In this document: piece after piece, positions 8,458 through 17,276 of the stretch | Numbering within the stretch: the stretch's first letter is position 1 | Layout: every line of letters begins with the position of its first letter | Assembly (NCBI GenBank): GCA_963789535.1 | Contig: CAWBKU010000005.1 | Coordinates: 992,001 to 1,056,000, forward strand | Source of the DNA: CAVXHQ01 sp963789535 | GTDB taxonomy: Bacteria > Pseudomonadota > Alphaproteobacteria > Rhodobacterales > Rhodobacteraceae | Direction: 5' to 3' | Length of the DNA stretch: 64,000 bases | Program-made: the position numbers and the translations under genes | Notes under the pieces: generated by a model | The model's database searches: none | Seen by the model: the letters and a program-made list of their open reading frames with translations, nothing else | Told to the model about the DNA's origin: nothing

Positions 8458-10566
8458 ATGGCACGATCCGGCATCCGCCTCGGCGTCGACATCGGCGGCA
8501 CGTTCACCGACGTGGTGCTCGAGGGGCCGGGCGTCTTTGGCTCGACCAAGGTGTTGACGACCTATGCCGCGCCCGAGGCGGCCATCGTGCAGGGCCTCGC
8601 CCTCGTCTGCGCTCAGGCGGGCGTGTCGCCGGGCGACATCGCGCAGATCATCCACGGCACGACGCTGGCGACCAACGCGCTCATCGAACGGCGCGGCGCG
8701 CGCACCGCCCTCGTGACCACGCAGGGCTTTCGCGACGTGATCGAGATGCGGACCGAGTCGCGGTTCGAGCAATACGACCTGAACCTGCTGCTGCCCGAGC
8801 CGTTGTTGCCGCGCAACCGGCGGTATGTCGTGACCGAGCGGATGGACGCGGACGGCGGCGTGCTGATCCCGCTGGAGGAGGCGCAGGTCGCCGCACTGGC
8901 CGGGGAACTGGCGGCGGCGAATTACGAGAGCGTCGCCATCGGCCTGCTGCATTCCTACGCCAACGGCGCCCACGAACGCGCGGTCCGCGACATCCTCGCC
9001 GACCGCCTGCCCGGGGTGATGATCTCGCTCTCGAGCGAGGTGTCGCCGCAGATGCGCGAATACGAGCGGTTCAACACCACCATCGCCAACGCCTATATCC
9101 AGCCGCTGATGAAGAGCTACCTCGACCGGTTGCGCGCGCGTCTGGCGGACGAGGGGGCGGAGTGCCCGGTGTTCCTGATGCACTCGGGCGGCGGGATCAT
9201 GTCGCTCGAGTCCGCCGCGCGGTTCCCGGTGCGGCTGGTCGAGAGCGGGCCTGCGGGCGGGGCGATCTTTGCCGCCGACATCGCGGCGCGGCACGGCCTC
9301 GACCGCGTGCTCAGTTTCGACATGGGCGGCACCACGGCCAAGATTTGCCTCATCAAGGACGGCGCACCGCGCACGGCGCGGGTGTTCGAGGTGGCGCGGT
9401 CCTACCGGTTCAAGAAGGGGTCGGGGATGCCGATTTCCATTCCGGTGATCGACATGGTCGAGATCGGCGCGGGCGGCGGCAGCCTCGCGCATGTCGATGC
9501 GCTGCGCCAGATCCGGGTCGGGCCGGAGAGTGCCGGGTCCGAGCCCGGCCCCGCCTGCTATGGCCGGGGGGGCACGCGGCCCGCCGTCACGGATGCGGAC
9601 CTGATCCTCGGCAAGCTCGACCCCGGGGGTTTTGCCGGGGGGACGATTGCGCTCTACCCCGACCAGAGCCGCGCAGCACTCGATGCCGAATTGGGCACTT
9701 CGCTCGGCATGGACGCCCTCACCGCCGCCTGGGGACTGGCCGAGGTGGTGGACGAGAACATGGCCAACGCGGCGCGGGTCCATGCGGTCGAGAACGGCGA
9801 GGATCTGGCGGGATATACGATGATCGCCTTCGGCGGCGCGGCCCCGCTGCACGCCGCGCGATTGTGCGAAAAGCTGGGGATCGACCGTTGCCTCGTCCCG
9901 GTCGGCGCGGGCGTCGGATCGGCCATCGGCTTCCTGCGGGCGCCGTTCAGCTTCGAGGCGAACCGCTCGGTGTTCATGACCGTGGCCGGGTTCGACGCCG
10001 GGCGCGTCGCGGCACTCTTTGCCGAGATGGAGGACGAGGCGCGCGGGTTCGTGCGGTCCTGCGACGCGGACGCCCCCATCGACTGCGACCACAAGGTCTG
10101 GATGCGCTATGCCGGGCAGGGGTGGGAGATCCCCGTGGCCCTCACGTCCGCGCAGGCGGCGGCACCGGACGGGGCGATGCTGCTGGCGCTGTTCGAGGCG
10201 GAATACGGCAAGCTCTTCGGTCGGTCCGTCGCCGGGATGCGGGCCGAGATAACGGTCTGGTCGGTGGACGCGCGCACGCAGCCGGTGGCTGCCGCCGCTG
10301 GCGCGGCGGCACCGCCTGTTGCCGATCCGGACGGATCGGCGGGGGCCGACCCTGCGGGTCGGCGGGCGCTCTTCGATCCGGTGTCGGGGCGGAGGGGCGA
10401 AGCAGTGGTGGTGCGGCGCACGGACCTCGCGCCCGGCAGGACGCTCGACGGACCCGCCATCGTCACCGAGGACGAGACCACCGTGATCGTCCCTGCGTCT
10501 CGCCGTGTCACCGCGCAGGCGGACGGCACCCTCACCCTCACCGCCAAGGAGCCGACCCATGGCTGA
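8458..10566 (+). CDS. hyuA: Hydantoinase/oxoprolinase family subunit A
   Basis: ATP-dependent amidohydrolase subunit of the HyuA / N-methylhydantoinase A family, 702 residues. It starts with the actin-like phosphate loop GVDIGGTFTD (9-18), has HGTTLATNALIER near 65, a second phosphate loop SFDMGGTTAK near 285, EIGAGGGSLAH near 340 and FGGAAPLHA near 460. It overlaps hyuB by eight bases and the two form one enzyme. A Pro/Ala/Gly-rich linker near 615-640 precedes the C-terminal beta domain. The substrate is a cyclic amide of unknown identity (hydantoin, 5-oxoproline or similar). GGGAGA precedes the ATG. Confidence 0.87.
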   Translation: MARSGIRLGVDIGGTFTDVVLEGPGVFGSTKVLTTYAAPEAAIVQGLALVCAQAGVSPGDIAQIIHGTTLATNALIERRGARTALVTTQGFRDVIEMRTESRFEQYDLNLLLPEPLLPRNRRYVVTERMDADGGVLIPLEEAQVAALAGELAAANYESVAIGLLHSYANGAHERAVRDILADRLPGVMISLSSEVSPQMREYERFNTTIANAYIQPLMKSYLDRLRARLADEGAECPVFLMHSGGGIMSLESAARFPVRLVESGPAGGAIFAADIAARHGLDRVLSFDMGGTTAKICLIKDGAPRTARVFEVARSYRFKKGSGMPISIPVIDMVEIGAGGGSLAHVDALRQIRVGPESAGSEPGPACYGRGGTRPAVTDADLILGKLDPGGFAGGTIALYPDQSRAALDAELGTSLGMDALTAAWGLAEVVDENMANAARVHAVENGEDLAGYTMIAFGGAAPLHAARLCEKLGIDRCLVPVGAGVGSAIGFLRAPFSFEANRSVFMTVAGFDAGRVAALFAEMEDEARGFVRSCDADAPIDCDHKVWMRYAGQGWEIPVALTSAQAAAPDGAMLLALFEAEYGKLFGRSVAGMRAEITVWSVDARTQPVAAAAGAAAPPVADPDGSAGADPAGRRALFDPVSGRRGEAVVVRRTDLAPGRTLDGPAIVTEDETTVIVPASRRVTAQADGTLTLTAKEPTHG

Positions 10567-12268
10567 TCCGACCGGCGCCATCGCGCATCAGGTGATGTGG
10601 AACCGCCTCATCGCCACCGTCGAGGAGCAGGCGCAGGCGCTGATCCGCACCGCCTTTTCCACCTCGGTCCGCGAGGCGGGGGATCTGTCGGCGGGGGTCT
10701 ATGACGCGGCCGGCCGGATGCTGGCGCAGGCCGTCACCGGCACGCCGGGGCATGTGAACGCCATGGCCGACGCGGTGCCGCATTTCATCCGCCGGATCGG
10801 GGCCGGGACGATGGCGCCGGGCGACGTCTATCTCACCAACGATCCCTGGGAGGGGACCGGCCACCTGCACGACATCACCGTCGTCACGCCGTCGTTCCGG
10901 GGCGCCACCCTCGTGGGGTTCTTTGCCTGCACCGCCCATGTCGTCGACATCGGCGGGCGGGGGTTCGGCGCCGATGCGGCGTCGATCTACGAAGAGGGCC
11001 TCTACATCCCGATCATGCGCCTGCGGGACCGGGGCACCACCGACGCGACCCTGATCGCCCTGATCCGCGGCAACGTCCGCGAGCCGGACCAGCTCGTCGG
11101 CGACATCCACGCGCTGGCCACCTGCAACGAGATCGGCGACCGGCGGCTGGCGGGGATGATGGACGAGTTCGGCCTGAATGACCTCACCGGCATCGCCGCC
11201 TTCATCCTCGACAATTCGCGCCGCGCCACGCTCGAGCGGATTGCCGCGCTCACGCCCGGCACGGCGGAGGGGCACATGCGGATCGACGGCTACGCCAGCC
11301 CCGTCGATCTGCGGGTCCGCGTGACCATCGAAAAGGACCGCATCCTCAGCGACTGGACCGGCACCTCGGGCCTCGACCCCAGGGGCATCAACGTGCCGCT
11401 GGTCTATACCAAGGCCTATACCTGCTATGCGCTGAAATGCGCCATCGCCCCCGAGATCCCGAACAATGCGGCCTCGCTGGCGCCGTTCGAGGTGGTGGCG
11501 GAAGAGAATTCCATCGTCCATGCGGTGCATCCGGCGCCTGTCGCGCTGCGCCACGTGATCGGCCACATGGTCCCCGATACGGTCTATGCGGCGCTCGACC
11601 AATTGCTCCCCGATACCGTCCCCGCCGAGGGGGCGGGGTGCCTGTGCAACTTCCAGCTCTCGCTGCGCCCGCGCACCGATGCGCCCGCGCCGCCGGGCGC
11701 ACGGCGGGCCGAGGTGCTGACCTTCAACTCGGGCGGGTCCGGCGCGCGTCCGGCCCTCGACGGGATGAGCGCCACGGCGTTCCCCTCGGGCGTGATGACG
11801 ATGCCGGTGGAGGCGACCGAACACGCCGGTCCCGCGATCATCTGGCGCAAGGAACTGCGGCCCGATTCGGGCGGTCCGGGGCGGCAGCGCGGCGGTCTGG
11901 GGCAGTTCATGGAGGTCGGCGCGCGGGAGGGGCACGTGTTCGAGATCTCGGCGATGCTGGACCGGGTCGACCATCCGGCGCGCGGACGGCAGGGCGGGGC
12001 GCCGGGGGCGCCGACGACCATCGGCTGCGACGACGGGACGCCGATGCGCGGCAAGGGCAAGCAGCCGGTGCCGCACGGTCGGCGCGTCGTCATGGCGTTC
12101 CCGGGCGGCGCCGGATACGGCCCCGCATCCGACCGCGATCCCGCCGCGATCCGCCGAGACCTCGCGCTGGGCTACATCACCCCCGAAGCTGCCGCCCGCG
12201 ATTATGGTCTGACCGAGGCCGAAATCGCCGAGGTGACGGAAATCTCGCGGCGGGGCGACATGCCGTAG
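10559..12268 (+). CDS. hyuB: Hydantoinase/oxoprolinase family subunit B
   Basis: Partner of HyuA, 569 residues, the usual size. Typical segments are FSTSVREAGDLSAGVYD (near 33), GTPGHV, YLTNDPWEGTGHLHDITVV (near 95), HVVDIGGRGFG and, near the C-terminus, the GGxG-rich RQRGGLGQ and FPGGAGYGPASDRDP. The ATG at 10559 lies in the last codons of hyuA. The gene converges on a TauABC-like transporter; a strong hairpin separates them. The transporter may import the hydantoinase substrate, but that is inference from adjacency. Confidence 0.87.
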   Translation: MADPTGAIAHQVMWNRLIATVEEQAQALIRTAFSTSVREAGDLSAGVYDAAGRMLAQAVTGTPGHVNAMADAVPHFIRRIGAGTMAPGDVYLTNDPWEGTGHLHDITVVTPSFRGATLVGFFACTAHVVDIGGRGFGADAASIYEEGLYIPIMRLRDRGTTDATLIALIRGNVREPDQLVGDIHALATCNEIGDRRLAGMMDEFGLNDLTGIAAFILDNSRRATLERIAALTPGTAEGHMRIDGYASPVDLRVRVTIEKDRILSDWTGTSGLDPRGINVPLVYTKAYTCYALKCAIAPEIPNNAASLAPFEVVAEENSIVHAVHPAPVALRHVIGHMVPDTVYAALDQLLPDTVPAEGAGCLCNFQLSLRPRTDAPAPPGARRAEVLTFNSGGSGARPALDGMSATAFPSGVMTMPVEATEHAGPAIIWRKELRPDSGGPGRQRGGLGQFMEVGAREGHVFEISAMLDRVDHPARGRQGGAPGAPTTIGCDDGTPMRGKGKQPVPHGRRVVMAFPGGAGYGPASDRDPAAIRRDLALGYITPEAAARDYGLTEAEIAEVTEISRRGDMP

Positions 12269-12287
12269 GATGGGGTTTCACCCCATC
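12269..12287. terminator. Terminator hairpin between convergent hyuB and the ABC permease gene
   Basis: Perfect 8-bp stem GATGGGGT / ACCCCATC with loop TTC, starting immediately after the hyuB stop codon. The stem would form on either strand, so it may serve both converging operons. Confidence 0.6.
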
Positions 12288-12333
12288 GCCACGCCGCCCC
12301 TCTGGCACCATCGCACCCAAGCCGACGCGCGCC

Positions 12334-13626
12334 TCAGCTCCGCCCCTTCCACGGCACCAGTTTCGCCTCGGCGAGCCGCATCAGGATGTCGATGCCGAAA
12401 CCGATGATGCCGATCAGGATGATCCCGAGGAGCACGATGTCGGTGTTCTGGAACCGGCTCGCGGTCATGATCATCATGCCCGCCCCCTGTTCGGCGGCGA
12501 CGAGTTCGGCGGCCACGACCGTGCCCCAGCAGACCCCCATCGCGACGCGCGCGCCGGTAAAGATTTCGGGCAGGGAGTTCGGGATGATGACGTGGCGCAT
12601 GATCTGCCACTTCGACGCGCCCAGCGAATAGGCCGCGTGCACCTTGGTGATGTTGACCCCCGACACGCCGGACCGCGACGCGATGGCCATGATCCAGAGG
12701 GCGGCGAGGAACAGGAGCACGATCTTGCCCGGCTCGCCGATACCGGCCCAGATGATGACCAGCGGGATGAGGGCCAGCGGCGGCACCGGGCGCATGAACT
12801 CGACGATCGGGTCGAACCAGCCGCGGAACCAGTTCGACAGCCCCATCGCATAGCCGAGCGGGATGCCGACCGCGGCGCCGAGGGCAAAGCCCACGATCAC
12901 CCGGAACAGCGAATAGCCCAAGTGCTCCCACAGGGTAAAGTTGCGGAACCCGTCCGTCGCGATCTCGACGAAGCGTGCGGCGACCCGCTCGGGCGGCGGC
13001 AGCCAGATCGGCTGCATCCGGATCCCCTTGTAGGGCGCGATGTTGAGCGATCCGCGCGTCGACATGGTGATCGTGGCGAACCCGAGATCCAGCCTGCCGC
13101 CGGGCGCGATGGCCTGATTGTTCACCGCCGTGATCGTCGTCCCGTCGGCGCGGGTGAGCGTATCGTTGCCCTGAAGGTCGGCGAGTTGCGTGCCGTAGGC
13201 CTCGATCACGAGGCTGTCGTTCCGTGCGAACCCCTCGCCCGGTTCGACGACCGGCGCCTCGGGGACCGGCGACAGGACGCCCTCGGCATCCGTGGTCCGT
13301 TCGTAGACGAGGAAGGTGACGTCGGCAGTATCGGTCTCGCCCGCCGCATTGGTCACGGTATGGGTAAAGGTCTGCGGCCCCAGCGTCGGCCCCGGCATGT
13401 GCAGGAACGCGGGCACCAGCGACGAGCCGGTGAACGAGGCCCAGAGGAGGAACAGCGCCAGGATCGACAGCACCGAGGCCCGCCGGTCCGGCGTCACGGC
13501 ACTCTCGTCGCCGAAGGTCACGGTTTTCAGCGAGGAGAACCCGGTCCGCCGCATACCGCCCGCGATGGCGCGCACGACGAAGAACGACAGCAGGAAGAAC
13601 CCGAGATAGAGCAGGAACGGGATCAC
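12334..13626 (-). CDS. TauC-like ABC transporter permease with large periplasmic insert
   Basis: Inner-membrane permease, 430 residues, clearly longer than ordinary TauC/SsuC proteins (about 250-280). The C-terminal half is the normal BPD permease: helices from about 235 onward and the EAA-type loop AAYSLGASKWQIMRHVIIPNSLPE near 350. The N-terminal half has a helix at 1-20, a second at about 52-72, then about 160 residues (75-235) predicted outside the membrane, beta-rich and acidic. It starts with GTG at 13626, overlapping the ATPase stop (GTGA). Taurine/sulfonate or nitrate-type substrates fit the family. Confidence 0.8.
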   Translation of the reverse strand: MIPFLLYLGFFLLSFFVVRAIAGGMRRTGFSSLKTVTFGDESAVTPDRRASVLSILALFLLWASFTGSSLVPAFLHMPGPTLGPQTFTHTVTNAAGETDTADVTFLVYERTTDAEGVLSPVPEAPVVEPGEGFARNDSLVIEAYGTQLADLQGNDTLTRADGTTITAVNNQAIAPGGRLDLGFATITMSTRGSLNIAPYKGIRMQPIWLPPPERVAARFVEIATDGFRNFTLWEHLGYSLFRVIVGFALGAAVGIPLGYAMGLSNWFRGWFDPIVEFMRPVPPLALIPLVIIWAGIGEPGKIVLLFLAALWIMAIASRSGVSGVNITKVHAAYSLGASKWQIMRHVIIPNSLPEIFTGARVAMGVCWGTVVAAELVAAEQGAGMMIMTASRFQNTDIVLLGIILIGIIGFGIDILMRLAEAKLVPWKGRS

Positions 13627-14468
13627 GACGCGGCCTCGGTTCTGCCCATGATTTCCTCTTCCATATCCCAGATCATTTCGAGGATTTCCTCGCGCCGGGT
13701 GCCGAAGTCGGGGTGCTTCTTGACCTGCCGCAGGTCGGCGTCGACGCCCATTTCGGCGAAGGGCAGATCGTATTCACGGTGGATCCGCCCCGGCCGCGGC
13801 GCCATCACGATCAGCCGCTCGCCCAGCAAGAGCGCCTCCTCGACCGAGTGGGTGATGAGGATGATCGTCTTGCCGGTCTCTTTCCAGAGCTTGAGGACGA
13901 GGCTCTGCATCTTCTCGCGTGTCAGCGCGTCGAGGGCGCCGAGCGGTTCGTCCATCAGGATCACGTCGGGCTCGTTGGCCAGGCACCGGGCAAGGGCGAC
14001 GCGCTGCTGCATGCCGCCCGAGAGTTCGTAGATCGCCTTGTCCTTGAAGTCGCGCAGGCCCACGACCTCCAGCAGGTGGTCGACGGACGCGGCATAGTCG
14101 CGGGCGCGGACCCCCTTCATCCGGGGGCCGAAACTCACGTTCTCGCGGACGTTCATCCACTCGAACAGGGCGCCCTGCTGAAACACCATGCCGCGTTCGG
14201 CGTTCGGGCCGCGCACGTCGTGGCCGTTCAGCACGATCCTGCCGCCGGTCGGGGCGAGGAACCCCGCGACGATGTTCAAAAGCGTGGTCTTGCCACAGCC
14301 CGAGGGGCCGAGGACCGAGACGATCTGGCCCTGCCGGATGTCCATCGACACGTTCTGGAGGGCCTGCACGGTCGAGCCGTTGGGCAGGTCGAACCGCATC
14401 GAGATGTCGTCGATGACGAGGCCCGCGGTGCCCTTGGCGGCTCCGGTCGCCTTCTTCAGGTCGGCCAT
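13623..14468 (-). CDS. TauB/SsuB-like ABC transporter ATPase
   Basis: ATP-hydrolysing subunit, 281 residues. Walker A GPSGCGKTT (54-62), Q-loop VFQQGALFEW, signature LSGGMQQR, Walker B VILMDEPLGALD and switch ITHSVEEALLL are all intact. The ATG at 14468 is used; a GTG at 14477 is possible but lies closer to the AAGGGG ribosome site. A C-terminal extension of about 40 residues (RREEILEMIWDMEEEIMG) is charged and helical. Together with the periplasmic protein upstream and the permease downstream it makes a complete importer. Confidence 0.88.
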   Translation of the reverse strand: MADLKKATGAAKGTAGLVIDDISMRFDLPNGSTVQALQNVSMDIRQGQIVSVLGPSGCGKTTLLNIVAGFLAPTGGRIVLNGHDVRGPNAERGMVFQQGALFEWMNVRENVSFGPRMKGVRARDYAASVDHLLEVVGLRDFKDKAIYELSGGMQQRVALARCLANEPDVILMDEPLGALDALTREKMQSLVLKLWKETGKTIILITHSVEEALLLGERLIVMAPRPGRIHREYDLPFAEMGVDADLRQVKKHPDFGTRREEILEMIWDMEEEIMGRTEAAS

Positions 14469-14512
14469 GCGCGGCACCCCTTCGCTGTGTCTGCACGTCG
14501 GTCGGAACGGTC

Positions 14513-14540
14513 GGAGGGCCCGTATCGCGGCGGGCCCTCC
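14513..14540 (-). promoter_or_regulatory. Intercistronic hairpin between binding-protein and ATPase genes
   Basis: Perfect 10-bp inverted repeat GGAGGGCCCG / CGGGCCCTCC with an eight-base loop, in the 79-bp gap after the periplasmic-protein gene. Such a structure could stop part of the transcripts or protect the upstream mRNA, giving more binding protein than membrane subunits. Confidence 0.55.
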
Positions 14541-14547
14541 GGGCGGG

Positions 14548-15552
14548 TCACATCTCGGAGGCGATGGACATCGGCTGCGCGTTCACGGCGCCCGAGTAAT
14601 CGGGCAGCGCCGCGCCGATGGATCCCGCCTCGACGAAGACGTTGGCCACGCCGAGCATGAACTCGGCGATGCCGCCGCCCATCCACTTCGGTCCCATCTG
14701 CTCTTCCATCGACGGGAACGACATCGTGGCGATGGCCGACCGCGCCGCCTCGAGGTCCATACCGCTGTCGCGCGCGATGATCGCCAGCATCTCGTCGCCG
14801 CCCTCGCCCGAGTTCCAGCGGTCGTTGGCCGCCGCCGTCACCTCGAGGAATTTTGCAACGAGATCGGGGTTCTCGGCGGCAAAGGATTCGTCGACGCTGG
14901 TCACGTCGAACACCAGGATGCCCAGCTCTTCCTTTTCGGCGCCGGTCAGCAGGACGTTGCCGTATTCCTGCATCCGCGCGAGGCCGCCGCCATAGCCGCA
15001 GGCGAAATCGACCGCCCCCTGGCTCAGGGCCGCGGCGCCTTCGGGCGGCGCCATGTCGACGATCTCGAGGGAGGCGAGGTCGATGCCGAAGTGGTCCATC
15101 TGCCGCAGGAAGCCATAGTGCGCGGCGGTGCCCAGCGGCACCGCGACCCGGCGCCCGGCGAGTTCGGAGGCGTTGTCCTTGTCGATCTCGAGGTCCGAGC
15201 GGACGACGCAGTTGTCGTTGTCCGAATAGCTGACGGCCACGTCGACGATCTGCAACGGCTGCCCGGCAGAGGCGGCGACCACGAACGGCGGCAGGCCCTG
15301 CGAGACGGCGATCTGCACGTCGCCCGAGGCGATGGCCGCGGACATCGCGGTCCCGGTCTCGAAGCTGACCCAGTTCACGGTCAGGCCGAGGGCCTCGTCA
15401 TAGGTGCCGTTGGCCTTCGGCTCCATCATCGGCAGCGGCCATTCGAGGAAGTAGGCGACGGTGATCTCGTCGAGGTGCGCGTCCGCAAGGGCGGCCTGCG
15501 CACTCAGCGCAAGGGCGGTGCCGGCAAGCAGCGAGGCGAATGTCTTGGTCAT
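14548..15552 (-). CDS. TauA-like periplasmic substrate-binding protein
   Basis: Periplasmic receptor of the importer, 334 residues. A Sec signal peptide (MTKTFASLLAGTALALSAQAALA) is cleaved near residue 23. The mature protein has the NMT1/TauA fold features ITVAYFLEWPLP, AIASGDVQIAVSQGLPPFV and GRRVAVPLGTAAHYGF, which bind taurine, sulfonates or nitrogenous compounds. The ATG at 15552 follows GGAGAG; eleven further in-frame codons upstream lack such a site. It is the first gene of the minus-strand operon, followed by a hairpin. Confidence 0.82.
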   Translation of the reverse strand: MTKTFASLLAGTALALSAQAALADAHLDEITVAYFLEWPLPMMEPKANGTYDEALGLTVNWVSFETGTAMSAAIASGDVQIAVSQGLPPFVVAASAGQPLQIVDVAVSYSDNDNCVVRSDLEIDKDNASELAGRRVAVPLGTAAHYGFLRQMDHFGIDLASLEIVDMAPPEGAAALSQGAVDFACGYGGGLARMQEYGNVLLTGAEKEELGILVFDVTSVDESFAAENPDLVAKFLEVTAAANDRWNSGEGGDEMLAIIARDSGMDLEAARSAIATMSFPSMEEQMGPKWMGGGIAEFMLGVANVFVEAGSIGAALPDYSGAVNAQPMSIASEM

Positions 15553-15959
15553 GTCTCTCTCCAGTTGGGATCGCGTGAATTCCATCGCGGTTCGGCCCTG
15601 CCGGCAGGCTCGTTCTCGTGGCCACCGGTTGCAGGGCGCGTCGCATCGTCGCAGCGGCCCCCGGGGGGGCCTGCGTGGATCGACTATTGGCCTTATGAAG
15701 GTCCGGTCAACCGATTTCTATCGGTCCAGACAGGCCGCAAGGCGCCGATGCGGGGCCGTCGCGGCCGTCGTTTGCCGCCGCCCGGCGCGATGCCCGGCAA
15801 TCGGGCAGAAAGCAGAAGGCGCGGCGCATGCCGCTCCCCGTCCCGCCCCGATTGGCCCCATCGGTTTGCCCGGCTGGCGTGATCGCGGGCGATTGACCCG
15901 GTGCGCGCCGCCACCGTAGACCCCATGGCACCCATCGACGCCGCACCCCGAGGACCGCC
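15553..15959. other. 407-bp divergent intergenic region
   Basis: Lies between the TauA-like gene (minus) and the FAD oxidoreductase gene (plus). Apart from one promoter-like sequence at 15683-15710 I see no gene, RNA or repeat. An Arg/Gly/Ala-rich open frame on the minus strand at 15707-16027 looks like a GC shadow. Confidence 0.5.
15683..15710 (-). promoter_or_regulatory. Possible sigma-70 promoter for the TauABC-like operon
   Basis: On the minus strand TTGACC (15710-15705) and AATAGT (15688-15683) are separated by 16 bases, about 130 bases before the TauA-like start. The -10 match is 4 of 6, so this is only a candidate. Confidence 0.3.
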
Positions 15960-17276
15960 GTGGACGCCCGCCTCTCTCCTCCTGCCGATCCGGCGGCGTT
16001 CTGGCCCGGCTCGCTCTGGCGCATCACCGCGCCCGGGGTCGCGCCCCGTGCCCCGCTCGCCGATCACGCCACCGCCGACGTCTGCATCATCGGCGCCGGC
16101 TTTACCGGCCTGAACGCCGCCCTGACGCTTGCCGTTGCGGGCACGCGCGTGATCGTGCTCGACGCGGACGATGTCGGCTGGGGGGCGACGGGGCGCAACG
16201 GTGGGCAGGTGAACCCGATGCTGCCGTTCAACGCCCCCGCCCGGATCCGCGCGCTCGTCGGCGCGTCCGTGTTCGAACGTCTGGCCGAGGTCTCGCTCGG
16301 GTCCGCCGACGCGCTGTTCGAGACGATCCGCAGCTACCGGATCGCGTGCGAGGCGCGGCAGCACGGCTGGCTGCGGGTCAACCATTCGGCTGCCGCGCAC
16401 CGCAGGTCGGTGACGACGATCCGCGACTGGAACGCCTTCGGGGCCGGGATGCAGATGGTCGAGGGCGCCGATCTGCGCACCCTCTCGGGCAGTCCCGCCT
16501 ATGCCTCGGGCGTCGTCGCTCCGCGCGGCGGCGCGGTGCAGCCGCTGATGCTGGCGCAGGGTCTCGCCGCGGCGGCAGAGGTGCGGGGCGCGGTGATCCA
16601 CGGGCAGAGCGCGGTGACGGCCCTGACCCGGACCGGCGGCAAATGGCAGGTGCGGACGGCGCGGGGCAGCGTCGGCGCGGCAACGGTCATCGTCGCGACC
16701 AACGGCTACACCACCGACCTGATCCCCGGCCTGTCCGACACCGTGATCCCCGTGACGCCGATCCAGATCGCCACCGAACCGCTCGACCCCGACCGCGCGG
16801 CCTCGATCCTGCCCGGCGGCCACACCATCTCGGACAGCCGCCGGGTCATCATGTATGCCCGCCGGGAACCGGACAACCGCATCGTCTATGGCGGCCACGG
16901 GCGCCCGGACCGGCACGGCAACCTGCACGGCTGGGACTGGCTGCGACGCGATGCCGAACGGGTGTTTCCGCACCTCGCGGGCGCCCGCTGGACCCACCGC
17001 TGGGGCGGGCGTATCGCGATCACCGACGACCACCTGCCGCACCTGCACGAACCCGCACCCGGCCTGCTCGCCGGTCTGGGCTACAACGGGCGCGGCGTGG
17101 CGATGGCAAACGTCATGGGCCGGGTGCTGGCCGAACGCGCGCTGGGCGCCGAGGAGACCACGCTGCCGTTTCCGATCACGAATGTCCGCCCGATCCCGAT
17201 GCGCCGCCTCAAGACCCTCGGCCTGCCGGTCGCGATCCGTATGATGCGGCTGATGGACTACCTCGAAACCCGCTAG
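15960..17276 (+). CDS. FAD-dependent oxidoreductase, gamma-glutamylputrescine-oxidase-like (DAO family)
   Basis: A 438-residue amine or amino-acid oxidase of the DAO family, closest in style to PuuB/OrdL. The FAD dinucleotide fold VCIIGAGFTGLNAALTLA is at 41-58, followed by GWGATGRNGGQVNP (74-87). Later come YGGHGR, WGGRIAITDDHLPHL and GYNGRGVAMANV, the FAD-closing motif. Translation starts with GTG at 15960. It sits between a TauABC-like transporter and hut genes and converges on hutC, sharing a CTAG at the two stops. The substrate is not known from sequence. Confidence 0.75.
   Translation: MDARLSPPADPAAFWPGSLWRITAPGVAPRAPLADHATADVCIIGAGFTGLNAALTLAVAGTRVIVLDADDVGWGATGRNGGQVNPMLPFNAPARIRALVGASVFERLAEVSLGSADALFETIRSYRIACEARQHGWLRVNHSAAAHRRSVTTIRDWNAFGAGMQMVEGADLRTLSGSPAYASGVVAPRGGAVQPLMLAQGLAAAAEVRGAVIHGQSAVTALTRTGGKWQVRTARGSVGAATVIVATNGYTTDLIPGLSDTVIPVTPIQIATEPLDPDRAASILPGGHTISDSRRVIMYARREPDNRIVYGGHGRPDRHGNLHGWDWLRRDAERVFPHLAGARWTHRWGGRIAITDDHLPHLHEPAPGLLAGLGYNGRGVAMANVMGRVLAERALGAEETTLPFPITNVRPIPMRRLKTLGLPVAIRMMRLMDYLETR

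Noticed and set aside
15707..16027. 106-codon minus-strand open frame in the region upstream of the FAD oxidoreductase
   Set aside because: Arg/Gly/Ala-rich, no ribosome site, overlaps the start of a conserved gene; no family resemblance.
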